Assembly: GCA_949316495.1 (NCBI GenBank)
Contig: OX439004.1
Span: 16,094,536-16,158,535 of the forward strand
From: Amphiduros pacificus
Lineage: Eukaryota > Annelida > Polychaeta > Phyllodocida > Hesionidae
DNA length: 64,000 bases
Direction of reading: 5' to 3'
Of this stretch, positions 24,201 to 36,351 are shown in pieces. Position numbers and translations under genes: made by a program. Within the stretch, counting starts at the first letter, position 1. The number at the start of each line of letters is the position of its first letter. The notes under the pieces are model-generated. The model ran no database searches, was not told the origin of the DNA, and saw only the letters and a program-made list of their open reading frames with translations.

Positions 24201-25525
24201 CCCACCGCAAAAATAAGAGACATTACCTCTACCTCCTAGGCCCTCTTCAATCAAATCCCATATATGCTATCATTTCTAACATTTGGCAATCCAGCGAAAA
24301 CAAAAGGTAGACTTTCCTGTCGACACGAGGGAAGCCCGACACATAAATATCTATTTTAATCATTCAGTGCAGATAGAGAATGCACGCCATTGGCTAAAGC
24401 GATATTCTCACGTGTTCCACAAAGGAATTGCTTACAGGTAATCTGTTCTTTTCTACAGTTTGAAATGGACCCTGTGTTAATTCCATTATTTTTACTCTAC
24501 TCCCTTCTCTTTAGAATTGTAACAGTTTTCCACTTCCGAATAATTAATTTGAAGCTTGGTCTCATGAGAACGAGGCTAACAATAGCTGCGGCGTAGAAAT
24601 CTGCACTCGAAGACTGTGTGTGGAAACGTTATGTGGAAAGTAGTTCTTATCTCAGTAAGTCTCGTCATAGTCCAGCAAAGACGAGGTCCTAACCGAGAGC
24701 ACAAACTGGATTATGCTTGTCACTTTTACACCTCCAGATGGGATAAACCAATTGTGAATATTTTCACGATATATCTCTCGATGCCAATGCGAAGAACCCA
24801 GGTATAATGCGATGCTCGTTCAATAGAAAAGGCGCCTCAGGATAGCCATTGCCTTTAGGGGGCTCAGTAGGGCTTGTTTAGAGGAAGGGTGGAGCAAGGG
24901 TTGGAGTAGGATGCCATCTGCGACCCATACCAATGCTACCCTAATGTACTGTACATACAAACAAGTGTGTGAAAGCACCCCAAGGTCTGATCTGCCCAAT
25001 GACACATCTATGCGGGGTGTCCCACATGGCGCCACGGTGGCCCTCTTATGGACCAGAGTACTGTTGCCAGTATGGCTTCTCGGACTGCGGTCCCCTCTAC
25101 TATAGGCATATGTAATAGTCTCCTCCAGTCACAGGGGACTGACAGCCTACAAGCTTCAAGCCACCACAAAATCAGCTTACTTGCCCATCTAGGGAAATTT
25201 TCTCTAAAATTGTAAAATCTGCTAATGCTAGTTCTCAACATGCGCAGCTCCCGTTTTATGTATTGAACAATAATTCATCCAAACTGAACAAATACGGTTT
25301 TTTATATAGGCAAGTCAAATCTAATGTGTTCTTCGAATAGTAAAAAGGGTACTCTTCGTTTCAATTGTCGTTACAATTTTTGACGGATGGTCACAAAAGA
25401 TTTTTACAATGTAAATATTGATTTTCGAACAATACTGTGTTATTCAGAAATTGTATCTTAAATTGTTTGAAAGGGCTTTAGGGATGAGTACAATGTCCTT
25501 CTTTATCAATGATAAACTCTGCATC

Positions 25526-25866
25526 CCTGACTTGTATGCTGTAACAGAAGAGCAAAACGTTTCCGTGACTAATGGTGTGCTATAATGGACGAGCAAAACG
25601 TTTCCCTGACTAATGGTGTGCTATGATGGACGAGTAAAACGTTTCCCTGACTAATGGTGTGCTATGATGGACGAACAAAACGTTTCCCTGACTAATGGTG
25701 TGCTATATCGGACGAGTAAAACGTTTCCCTGACTTATGGTGTGCTATAACGGACGAGTAAAACGTTTCCCTGACTAATGGTGTGCTATATCGGACGAGCA
25801 AAACGTTTCCCTGACTAATGGTGTGCTATATCGGACGAGCAAAATGTTTCCCTGACTAATGGCACG
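25526..25866 (+). repeat. 41-bp minisatellite, ~8 copies
   Basis: The unit contains AAAACGTTTCCCTGACTAAT and GGTGTGCTATGATGGACGAG. Copies are nearly identical in the middle (25600-25840) and degenerate at both edges. Confidence 0.9.
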
Positions 25867-26377
25867 GGGAGAAGAGCACAACATTGTCTCAGACAGATGA
25901 TATGCAATGTACACATCTTAACAGCCTTATGTTGCAAATAAAGTGGCGTTTTCTGGAATTAATAAAAGGAATTTTCACAAAATTGATTATATAAGTTTCA
26001 CTTTGAGAACCATTCTTATAATCATTGCCATGTTTGTTAATCACTATATATCAATACAATATTTGGTCTTTCCTAGAAACAACACTAAGATATCAACATA
26101 TCCAAGAGAAATGAGAGTTAATCTTTACTTGAGGATTTACAGTAATCCTATACATGCTCTAAGCATGTCGTAATCTCTTAAACCATTTACGTATGACAGT
26201 AGATTGTGCAATAATCCTTATTGGGTGGATTTGTCTGACCCCATTCCATAGCCTTGAGCATGTATCTAGTCTATAAGTTATTTAGTACACGCCTGTTATT
26301 TCACTTGTGGTGATTCATATTATAATGTAAACATCAGTTTTGTTAGCTTTTCAATATAACTTTTTCCTACTCCCAGT
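25867..26377. other. unassigned non-coding DNA
   Basis: No supported feature. A 76-codon AT-rich frame near 25.95 kb is within chance expectation. Confidence 0.4.
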
Positions 26378-26390
26378 CTAACACAATGCA

Positions 26391-26576
26391 CCGGCCCCAC
26401 TAGCACAGTTGGTAGGGTGTAGGATCTGTGCCTTTAATGGTTTAATAAGTGGAGGACGGGAGGTGGTGGGTTCGACTCCCACTGCCGGCAGTGTTAATTT
26501 CACACTGGTTAAAAGGCTCGAAAGTCGACCTGATATGGCCATAGTTGCTGAAAGGGTCGTAAAAACACCATTTTCA
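26391..26576 (+). mobile_element. SINE family B, full-length tRNA-derived copy
   Basis: Seen: a box A-like segment (TAGCACAGTTGGTAGGG near 26401-26417) and a box B-like segment (GGGTTCGACTCCC, 26468-26480), as in pol III tRNA promoters. These are followed by a non-tRNA body with GTCGACCTGATATGG and a short tail. It is flanked by perfect 13-bp direct repeats CTAACACAATGCA at 26378-26390 and 26577-26589, the mark of LINE-assisted retroposition. A second, diverged copy lies inverted at the right edge of the window. Confidence 0.88.
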
Positions 26577-26589
26577 CTAACACAATGCA

Positions 26590-27630
26590 TCACTCTCCAC
26601 TTCCAGTCTTACATAAGGCAGTTCTCCACAATGCCATTACATTATGTCAATATTTGTAAACAGCCACATGGAGTCAGATATATAAATAACCTATCATCCG
26701 AATATTTAGCGTATTTAAATCCGTAAAATCATACCTTACAATATTAAAAACTCCATTTTGTCTGTATTTATGAATGCTTGGTGTAAGCTATTGATAAATG
26801 GTCGGAGATAAAGGCACCAAGGTATCGATGTGTGGTCAGTGAGCTCAAATCTGCTTTGTGAGTAACATCGATAGTGAATACGATAATATTGCACTATTGG
26901 GTATAGTCTTCCGACCTCCATATGCCCGGCGGTCGTAGACATTGTGTGCAATTTGTTGTTAGGTTATGACTTGCAGTATAATTTCTTCCCTCAATCAAAT
27001 ATGTTTTTTTGTCCAAATGTCACATGCAAGATCAAATGTTACAGTTATAGAGATGTTCAAATGCTGATATTACCCCGGGGAAAGACAGTTTATATGGGGA
27101 CTTATAAGTATCTTCAACATTAGGTGTATCATGTATATACTATATTGTCAATAAACACAATCACACCACACACACCTAATTGATAGGCAAACAAAGTAAA
27201 AGCATTTCACATTTCGACATATCAAAGCTCCACCTTCTGATTGGCATGAAGCGAGAGCATTATTCAGTGCCTTTCTGCTCATTTGTTTTCTCTACTGTTT
27301 CTATGATGCGGAGGATAATTGCGCTGCATTATCCTTGTTGATTTTTTTGTGATATCCAAGTGCAGCTTTGTGATGACATGAAGGAATATGAGATCTTCTT
27401 TTTGTCATCTTGTAAGATTGGTAAATTGCTTTGAAGAAAAGAGGGCATTAAACATTTAGCACCCAATATACATCGAGATTTATACATGGCAGTAAATATA
27501 ATCGATACAAAGGCAGAATAAATAAACCATTATTTCTGTGGATTAGAAAATCTTGAAGTATGATAATAGGGTGATTTGTTATTGTGTAATGAGAGATACA
27601 TATAGCTTTGTACCAGTAAGGGACGCATTA
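26590..27630. other. unassigned non-coding DNA
   Basis: No gene or element supported. Ordinary AT-rich sequence up to the degenerate edge of the 103-bp array. Confidence 0.4.
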
Positions 27631-28309
27631 CACCTTGGCAACTGGACCATCCCAAACCTACGCTCCCAGACAGATACATTTTCTATAGATTCTCGTCTCC
27701 TTATTCTAGTGACACCATTAGGTCAGTACACACTGGCAACTAATCCATCCCAGGTATTCCATTTTAGACGGCCACGGGCCGTGGCGCAGTTGGTTAGAGC
27801 ATCAGCACCAGTTCCTTTGTGGTGATCCAACGGTCGTGGGTACGATCCCCGGCCGTGCCGAGATTGAATATATGACACAATTTCACATATGAGCTGAGGC
27901 CCGTGCCTAAAGGGTTAACCCGTTGTCCTTGTAAATCTGTGACCAGGCGAGTTGTCATGTCAAGGACCTGCGACATGACAATTTAGTGAGGCAGCACTAT
28001 ATCTGCTACTGAAGGTAGGTCTCATCAAGAAATGACTGAAATGAGGTTGAAAGTGATGTAAAACCCCAAGCAAACAAACAAACAAATCCATTTTAGACGG
28101 ATACATACTCAATAAATTATTATTTTTAGTTTAGGGACACCACTAGGTAAGGACACTTAAGGACACTTGGCAACTGGTCCATCCTAGGCCTTCTCTCAAA
28201 CGTCGACAGATACACATTCAAGACATTCTCGTCCCACCAGGGTGGGATAAATGCTGACAACTAGACCATCCCAAGCCTGCCCTCCCATACAAATTCTAAT
28301 CTCAGGCAC
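27631..28309 (+). repeat. degenerate left edge of the 103-bp satellite, split by a SINE
   Basis: Motifs of the downstream unit recur here in diverged form: CAGATACAT..CTATAGATTCTCGTCTC, TAGTGACACCATTAGG, TTGGCAACTGGACCATCCCA. Spacing is irregular and identity falls toward the left. The SINE at 27772-28086 sits inside one such unit. This fits old array ends that no longer take part in homogenisation. Confidence 0.75.
27772..28086 (+). mobile_element. SINE family A, full-length tRNA-derived copy (315 bp)
   Basis: Seen: box A-like TGGCGCAGTTGGTTAGAGC (27782-27800) and box B-like GGTACGATCCC (about 27839-27849). Then follow a body containing GAGTTGTCATGTCAAGGACC, a 3' segment AAATGACTGAAATGAGGTTG and an (AAAC)n-type tail. 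Perfect 14-bp direct repeats TCCATTTTAGACGG lie at 27758-27771 and 28087-28100. The duplicated target is a piece of a degenerate 103-bp satellite unit, so the SINE inserted into a pre-existing repeat. The intact flanks suggest a fairly recent insertion. Confidence 0.92.
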
Positions 28310-31300
28310 CTTAGTCTAGTGAAAGCATTATGGTGGGACACATTGGCAACATTCTATCCCAGGTCTTCTCTCTTAGACAGATACATACTCTATAGATTCT
28401 CGTCTCAGACGCCTTAGTCTAGTGACAGCATTATGGTGGGACACATTGGCAACATTCTATCCCAGGTCTTCTCTCTTAGACAGATACATACTCTATAGAT
28501 TCTCGTCTCAGATACCTTAGTCTAGTGACAGCATTATGGTGGGACACATTGGCAACATTCTATCCCAGGCCTTCTCTCTTAGTTAGATACATACTCTATA
28601 GATTCTCGGCTCAGACGCCTTAGTCTAGTGACAGCATTATGGTGGGACACATTGGCAACATTCTATCCCAGGTCTTCTCTCTTAGACAGATACATACTCT
28701 ATAGATTCTCGTCTCAGACGCCTTAGTCTAGTGACAGCATTATGGTGGGACACATTGGCAACATTCTATCCCAGGTCTTCTCTCTTAGACAGATACATAC
28801 TCAATAGATTCTCGTCTCAGACGCCTTAGTCTAGTGACAGCATTATGGTGGGACACATTGGCAACATTCTATCCCAGGCCTTCTCTCTTAGACAGATACA
28901 TACTCAATAGATTCTCGTCTCAGACGCCTTAGTCTAGTGACAGCATTATGGTGGGACACATTGGCAACATTCTATCCCAGGCCTTCTCTCTTAGACAGAT
29001 ACATACTCAATAGATTCTCGTCTCAGGCGCCTTAGTCTTGTGACAGCATTATGGTGGGACACATTGGCAACATTCTATCCCAGGTCTTCTCTCTTAGACA
29101 GATACATACTCTATAGATTCTCGGCTCAGACGCCTTAGTCTAGTGACAGCATTATGGTGGGACACATTGGCAACATTCTATCCCAGGTCTTCTCTCTTAG
29201 ACAGATACATACTCAATAGATTCTCGTCTCAGATACCTTAGTCTAGTGACAGCATTATGGTGGGACACATTGGCAACATTCTATCCCAGGCCTTCTCTCT
29301 TAGACAGATACATACTCAATAGATTCTCGTCTCAGGCGCCTTAGTCTAATGACAGCATTATGGTGGGACACATTGGCAACATTCTATCCCAGGTCTTCTC
29401 TCTTAGACAGATACATACTCTATAGATTCTCGTCTCAGATACCTTAGTCTAGTGACAGCATTATGGTGGGACACATTGGCAACATTCTATCCCAGGCCTT
29501 CTCTCTTAGACAGATACATACTCTATAGATTCTCGTCTCAGATACCTTAGTCTAGTGACAGCATTTTGGTGGGACACATTGGCAACATTCTATCCCAGGC
29601 CTTCTCTCTTAGACAGATACATACTCTATAGATTCTCGTCTCAGATACCTTAGTCTAGTGACAGCATTATGGTGGGACACATTGGCAACATTCTATCCCA
29701 GGTCTTCTCTCTTAGACAGATACATACTCTATAGATTCTCGTCTCAGATACCTTAGTCTAGTGACAGCATTATGGTGGGACACATTGGCAACATTCTATC
29801 CCAGGCCTTCTCTCTTAGACAGATACATACTCTATAGATTCTCGTCTCAGGCACCTTAGTCTAGTGACAGCATTATGGTGGGACACATTGGCAACATTCT
29901 ATCCCAGGTCTTCTCTCTTAGACAGATACATACTCTATAGATTCTCGGCTCAGACGCCTTAGTCTAGTGACAGCATTATGGTGGGACACATTGGCAACAT
30001 TCTATCCCAGGTCTTCTCTCTTAGACAGATACATACTCAATAGATTCTCGTCTCAGATACCTTAGTCTAGTGACAGCATTATGGTGGGACACATTGGCAA
30101 CATTCTATCCCAGGCCTTCTCTCTTAGACAGATACATACTCAATAGATTCTCGTCTCAGGCGCCTTAGTCTAATGACAGCATTATGGTGGGACACATTGG
30201 CAACATTCTATCCCAGGTCTTCTCTCTTAGACAGATACATACTCTATAGATTCTCGTCTCAGATACCTTAGTCTAGTGACAGCATTATGGTGGGACACAT
30301 TGGCAACATTCTATCCCAGGCCTTCTCTCTTAGACAGATACATACTCTATAGATTCTCGTCTCAGATACCTTAGTCTAGTGACAGCATTATGGTGGGACA
30401 CATTGGCAACATTCTATCCCAGGTCTTCTCTCTTAGACAGATACATACTCTATAGATTCTCGTCTCAGATACCTTAGTCTAGTGACAGCATTATGGTGGG
30501 ACACATTGGCAACATTCTATCCCAGGTCTTCTCTCTTAGACAGATACATACTCTATAGATTCTCGTCTCAGGCACCTTAGTCTAGTGACAGCATTATGGT
30601 GGGACACATTGGCAACATTCTATCCCAGGTCTTCTCTCTTAGACAGATACATACTCAATAGATTCTCGTCTCAGATACCTTAGTCTAGTGACAGCATTAT
30701 GGTGGGACACATTGGCAACATTCTATCCCAGGTCTTCTCTCTTAGACAGATACATACTCAATAGATTCTCGTCTCAGATACCTTAGTCTAGTGACAGCAT
30801 TATGGTGGGACACATTGGCAACATTCTATCCCAGGTCTTCTCTCTTAGACAGATACATACTCTATAGATTCTCGTCTCAGATACCTTAGTCTAGTGACAG
30901 CATTATGGTGGGACACATTGGCAACATTCTATCCCAGGCCTTCTCTCTTAGACAGATACATACTCTATAGATTCTCGTCTCAGGCGCCTTAGTCTAATGA
31001 CAGCATTATGGTGGGACACATTGGCAACATTCTATCCCAGGTCTTCTCTCTTAGACAGATACATACTCTATAGATTCTCGTCTCAGATACCTTAGTCTAG
31101 TGACAGCATTATGGTGGGACACATTGGCAACATTCTATCCCAGGTCTTCTCTCTTAGACAGATACATACTCTATAGATTCTCGTCTCAGATACCTTAGTC
31201 TAGTGACAGCATTATGGTGGGACACATTGGCAACATTCTATCCCAGGCCTTCTCTCTTAGACAGATACATACTCTATAGATTCTCGTCTCAGATACCTTA

Positions 31301-32017
31301 GTCTAATGACAGCATTATGGTGGGACACATTGGCAACATTCTATCCCAGGCCTTCTCTCTTAGACAGATACATACTCAATAGATTCTCGTCTCAGGCGCC
31401 TTAGTCTAATGACAGCATTATGGTGTGACACATTGGCAATATTCTATCCCAGGCCTTCTCTCTTAGACAGATACATACTCTATAGATTCTCGGCTCAGAT
31501 ACCTTAGTCTAATGACAGCATTATGGTGGGACACATTGGCAACATTCTATCCCAGGCCTTCTCTCTTAGACAGATACATACTCAATAGATTCTCGTCTCA
31601 GGCGCCTTAGTCTAATGACAGCATTATGGTGTGACACATTGGCAATATTCTATCCCAGGCCTTCTCTCTTAGACAGATACATACTCTATAGATTCTCGGC
31701 TCAGATACCTTAGTCTAATGACAGCATTATGGTGGGACACATTGGCAACATTCTATCCCAGGCCTTCTCTCTTAGACAGATACATACTCAATAGATTCTC
31801 GTCTCAGGCGCCTTAGTCTAGTGACAGCATTATGGTGTGACACATTGGCAACATTCTATCCCAGGCCTTCTCTCTTAGACAGATACATACTCTATAGATT
31901 CTCGTCTCAGACGCCTTAGTCTAGTGACAGCATTATGGTGGGACACATTGGCAACATTCTATCCCAGGCCTTCTCTCTTAGACAGATACATACTCTATAG
32001 ATTCTCGTCTCAGGCTC
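28310..32017 (+). repeat. 103-bp satellite, 36 exactly spaced units
   Basis: The phase marker CTTAG falls at 28310, 28413, 28516 and so on to 32018. That is 36 intervals of 103 bp with no net length change. Units contain GTGACAGCATTATGGTGGGA, ACACATTGGCAACATTCTAT and CAGATACATACTC. A handful of diagnostic variants (GGTCTT/GGCCTT, CTATAG/CAATAG, CGTCTC/CGGCTC, ending ACGC/ATAC/GCGC) define unit types. A run of five unit types starting at 29031 recurs in the same order at 29855 (8 units, 824 bp later). Dimers of 206 bp repeat between about 31400 and 31810. No open coding frame runs through it. Confidence 0.97.
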
Positions 32018-33219
32018 CTTAGCCAAGTACCATCACCATGGTATAACGAATACTGGCATTGATCCATTCCAAGGTTCACTACTCCTGCAAATATCAAGGA
32101 CTGTCAAGCCTGCTATCTAGCCATAAATATAAACGGGTAGATAGCGATATGTACATCATATATTAGGGAAAATGGTACACTTTTAATTTCAAGGTGGACG
32201 GGGTTTCAGCCTGGAATAGTATTGAGTTCATGTCCCTTCAATACGATCCAGATTAAACTCCATGACGACTTCAATCTAATCAATAAAGAATTGATCAATA
32301 GTTATTATTCAATTAGTAAAGTGTAGCAACGGGAAATGTGAGAGTCCGTTACAATACCTAGGTATGCCCCACAGCTGACCCTTGAGCGATAATAGGGAAC
32401 AACATACTTCAAATCAGGCTTCAATTTTGTACTATCAATAATTCCTCACCAGTTATGTTGGGCCATACATCCGGGCACGCAAAAACTGCAGTATGTGACC
32501 TTTTTGCACTCTCACTTTTGCTGTTCCGTTTTATGTGTATGGTTATTGCTGGGAGACATTGGAGTCTTCCGAAATTTCCTTAAGTTACAATATTATTGTG
32601 CACACTAACTGAGAACGCTCAGATAGTGAACGTTACAAAACGTGCACATTTTCATTGAGTACACCTCATTCCGGGCAATATAAAAGTCATTTCCATGTGT
32701 TTTCTACATGGAAGCCTTTCTGTATCTTTGCCAAAACACCACAATTAAGGCGCTTTATTTTGGCAAAGAGAAGCTCCTTTTTCCTCCAATAGCTGCCATG
32801 CATTCGATTTAGTTTTTATGATTTATTGTTCAAACAGAATACTATTTGGTTCAATTCCAAGCAGGTCAAAATACAAGCGGGACGATATGGACACCACAAA
32901 ATTGAATGCAACTGCATGATTGAAATCTATAATACATACAATTATGAAATATCGTCCTCGATATAAATCATTCTGGATCTAAATTCAATGGAATGCTTTC
33001 TTAAATGTTTTTTTAATTCTGATTTTTTTCAATCTATTTTCTTCAAAATGCCTTCTCCATCTCAACTAAAGGTCCCACCACTATATGGATGATTGTATTA
33101 TATTTTAAGAATATCAATTGATATTTGATTACTTCAATTTTTCGATATTCAATTTGATTCAATTTGATACATTTGATACTGACATGTGTCGTTTGTAGAG
33201 TTGTCATCACACAGCTTAC
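32018..33219. other. unassigned non-coding DNA
   Basis: One partial 103-bp-like remnant at the very start, then ordinary AT-rich sequence. No feature supported. Confidence 0.4.
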
Positions 33220-33272
33220 GATATGAGGAAGTTCAGTGAGATCGTGAATGAGTTCTGAAACTGCCTGGACGT
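33220..33272 (-). CDS. candidate coding exon 2 of a minus-strand secreted-protein gene
   Basis: On the minus strand the acceptor is pyrimidine-rich and ends CCTCCACCAG (AG at 33274-33273). The donor is GTAAGC at 33219-33214. The 53-bp exon enters needing two bases and leaves in phase 0, reading VQAVSELIHDLTELPHI. Its entry phase fits the phase-1 exit of the signal-peptide exon at 36352-36446, giving Asp at the junction. The codon content looks protein-like, but the family was not recognised. Chance splice-like pairs are common at this scale, and the phase match alone has a one-in-three probability. Confidence 0.3.
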
Positions 33273-36200
33273 CTGGTGGAGGCAAATTATCAGACAGAAC
33301 ATTATATATACAGCCAATAGCGCAGCATTTTCTGGCCTGTCTCGCCCTCATACAGGAGTTGGGCTGGAGTTGTGTATGCTAATGGCGAGGGCGGACCGGG
33401 GGCACAGAGGCCACGATAATCTCTGCGATCACTCCATCCCAGCGCCGTCTCTGCATAGTGTCTCACGGTGCCGTCAATGGATCAAACCTACTCCTATTAC
33501 AGGCTATCAGCTACGCAAGCAATGCTTGATTTCTATGTAATGAGGTGGCCCATCTTGCCGTCCCCAGCTACACTGCTCACATTGACTGCTCTCAACATCC
33601 CGCCACTCTCACTTTATCCACACAATCTCCACATAATTTGACAAATTACTTTATTGGCATTAAAATAAAGGTGTGCATGAAAATCAGAAAAATATGGAGA
33701 ACATTTGGAGATACTCGCATTTTACTTCAAATCAATATTACTGATATGGTGTTTTACATGTTTCATGCCTTGAGTGTAAAATGAATGAGAAGAGGTAACC
33801 TTTTTCAATGAGTGTAGGCACTCTGATATAAAGCACACAGAGCGGTTATGCTGACTGAAAGCTCCTAAATGGAGAATGAATTCCCTGTCACAATTACGTG
33901 GTGAACATAGTCCAGACCTGACATGTTGTCATAGACCAAGACAAACTGGTGGGCGGTATAATGTGACAATTTGTAAACGGTCAACTTTAACATTTAGCCA
34001 ATTTGACACTTTTTGTGGTTGTTTCCAATTGGAAAATAAATTCATTGGAAGCGACGTAAATGATGAAAATTATTTCCACAGTCGTATCAACAAATTAGAG
34101 TCAATATTTAAATTTGCCACATCATATCATCCAATAGATCTTTGTGTATATATATATATATATCCTCATTACTATTCACTAATATATTTTAATATTCCAA
34201 CCTATCGATCCAAATTACACCTTTTTCCTATGGAAAGCCCATTACATACATTCAAACAGACATGTAAAATTACCAGGTATAAATGTAAGGACTCCAGGGG
34301 GTTAAGACATTTGTTTGGTGTAAAGTTGACAGCAGCACTTTTGACACTCTCCGACGTTTGTAAGTTTTATTCATTTATGGCAAGTTGGGTCATTCCTAAT
34401 CTGTTGGTTTACAGTGACGCCTACTTAAGCTGACAGAGAGCTAATTATGTTTGGACTGTATATCTTTGTGACTAGTCTCGTGGGCTAGTATGACCTTTAC
34501 TTCTCTCGGGCTTCGACTTGTAAGTAATAAAGAGAGCAAAACGACTCTCATAGGACCTGATATTTCCCTGCTACTATTAACTGTGGAGCAAGCTATATTT
34601 GGTCCTATGCTAAAGTTGTTTCAGAAAAAATAGACGCCCCACATTTATTTTGGAAGAGATGGTAGAACAATTTAGGTTCAATACATGAGAAATATTGGGC
34701 TGAATACAATGCATAAATACAAAAATGAAACTCCTTTAAGTTGACATAATTGTAAATAATATTCTTTATGATTCGAAAATTAAGTATTTGTGATTCTAGC
34801 TCTTACTTCGCTGTGTAGCAATGATTTTGGCGCTCAAAGTAAACACGTTTTATCAATACAAGAGAGAATTGTGTTTTTGTGTGTGTTTTGATGGATTATC
34901 ACTGCGGAGTTTTAATTACATGTGTTTTGAACTGTATGTTCCTTGATATCACGCAACCCACAACCGATAATCACTGCTACCCATTCAGTGAGTAGATCTG
35001 CTGGGACATGGTCGTCTCCCAAATAAAGACATGCCTCGGTATCGCCCTGAGCAGGCCCTGTATTACTGATTGCTGATTGGCCCTCAGACGGCAGACGCAT
35101 GTGTTTTGCACTAGTCTTTCCTTGGAGGTGATTTTAATGAGGGCTGCGTCGAAACGGAGATGGAAAGAAGTCTTCTACGGTTGTAGCATGGGGCGATATG
35201 GTACACAAGAGGCAGAGGGTCACATCTCACCGCTGCCCCATTCAGCACCCTTCATTGCCTTGGTGAAGAAGACCCACTCAAAGGCATTCGGTTAGCTTAG
35301 GAAAGATTCACGTTTTGAGCACGAGGCAATCACCTTGGAAGAATGTTAATATGCGTGAGGACAATTTGGGTTGCCATGGATTCATATAACAATGCGGCTT
35401 TCATTATGGAAACCATCTAAGATCACAACCTTGGAATTGCCGCCACACAAAGAAGAAAACACACACTATTCCATCTGTAATGCTATTTGCCACAACTGGA
35501 CGCGGCAAAATGAGAATTTTCTAGGCACTTCCGGGACAGATGTTTGTGATAGTGCGCCCAGAGCAGGACAATGCAGACGGTATTTTGCACCGTCTGCTTT
35601 AATTTAGAATACATTATTTGCTGCGATAACGTAACGTTAGCGATCATTCTGCACAACCATAGATCTATTTCCTTTGCCAAAACTCTTATTAATCATAAAG
35701 AAACCATTTGCCTTTTTAGAGGTACACACATCCAGCGTTTCATTTATATAATAATTTATACAATATATATCTCTGCTTGATATGAATTAACCAATCACTA
35801 TTTATTTAGTCAAATGGACCATAAAAAGATGTATTATCTCATTATCTCAAAAGCTGAAATTTAAATAATAAATATTAAGAAGTATATCCTTCTCACGACA
35901 TTGAAATAAAACATTTAATTCTTAAAATTTGGTTTTATCATGAATGAGTGGGCTACTTTGATCATCTTTGGATTGAGACATAATCCGTAATACAAGCTTA
36001 GGTTATCCTTCTGTGACAAATAGGATACATCCGCCTTTTTTAGTAAATCCTATGACGTCAATATTCATATTCACATCATGATCACAGTAAAAGTTCTCTC
36101 GGGAAACCGGAAGTCACGTGGCGCTGAAAGGAAGTGGTCGACAGCCGCTCAACCATGTATCTCGTGGATCATAAATTTTAGCCCCGTTAAATGTTAGGCA

Positions 36201-36351
36201 GACAAAAAGGGTCGGCTTGGGCTTACAGTCTCGCCCCAGGTATCAATTATATCAAGTTCATTCCAGATAAATGAAGCATACATAATACAATAAAAATGTA
36301 TCCATATGGTTACACCTGCAACTGAAATGCTTGATATAATGGCAAACTCAC
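33273..36351 (-). other. inferred ~3.1-kb intron, otherwise unassigned
   Basis: It lies between the two candidate minus-strand exons. It contains a plus-strand frame of 185 codons (33876-34433) crossing a TA microsatellite. That frame has no recognisable domain and I do not call it a gene. A CRE/ETS/E-box cluster lies near its right end. Confidence 0.3.
36053..36137. promoter_or_regulatory. CRE + ETS + E-box cluster, promoter-like
   Basis: A perfect CRE palindrome TGACGTCA lies at 36053-36060, an overlapping ETS/E-box composite CCGGAAGTCACGTG at 36107-36120, and a second ETS-like GGAAGTGG at 36130-36137. Such clusters are typical of broad, CpG-type animal promoters or enhancers. It lies about 215 bp downstream of the signal-peptide exon, in the inferred first coding intron, so it could be an intronic enhancer or the start of a plus-strand transcript. 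Confidence 0.35.

Larger units (their letters stand above)
16041..25525. other. unassigned non-coding DNA, ~9.5 kb
   Basis: No gene could be supported. Scattered frames of 60-116 codons have no consistent splice structure. A 16-bp direct duplication occurs around 18768-18799 (AATTTGGAATCTGTCT twice). A CAC-rich low-complexity patch lies near 20730-20780. The segment 24.8-25.25 kb is noticeably more GC-rich than its surroundings and has short open frames on both strands. It may be a decayed element or exon, but I could not identify it. Confidence 0.35.

Noticed and set aside
26401-26480. Functional tRNA gene
   Set aside because: The box A and B elements belong to a SINE with a non-tRNA body and target duplication; the head cannot be folded into a full cloverleaf by eye.
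27772-27856. Functional tRNA gene
   Set aside because: Same reasoning: it is the head of the family A SINE, flanked by a 14-bp target duplication.
28310-32017. CRISPR array
   Set aside because: The whole 103-bp unit is repeated with no unique spacers; this is a eukaryotic satellite.
33876-34433. 185-codon plus-strand frame
   Set aside because: It crosses a TA microsatellite, has no recognisable domain, is AT-driven in composition, and one such frame is not unexpected in 64 kb.
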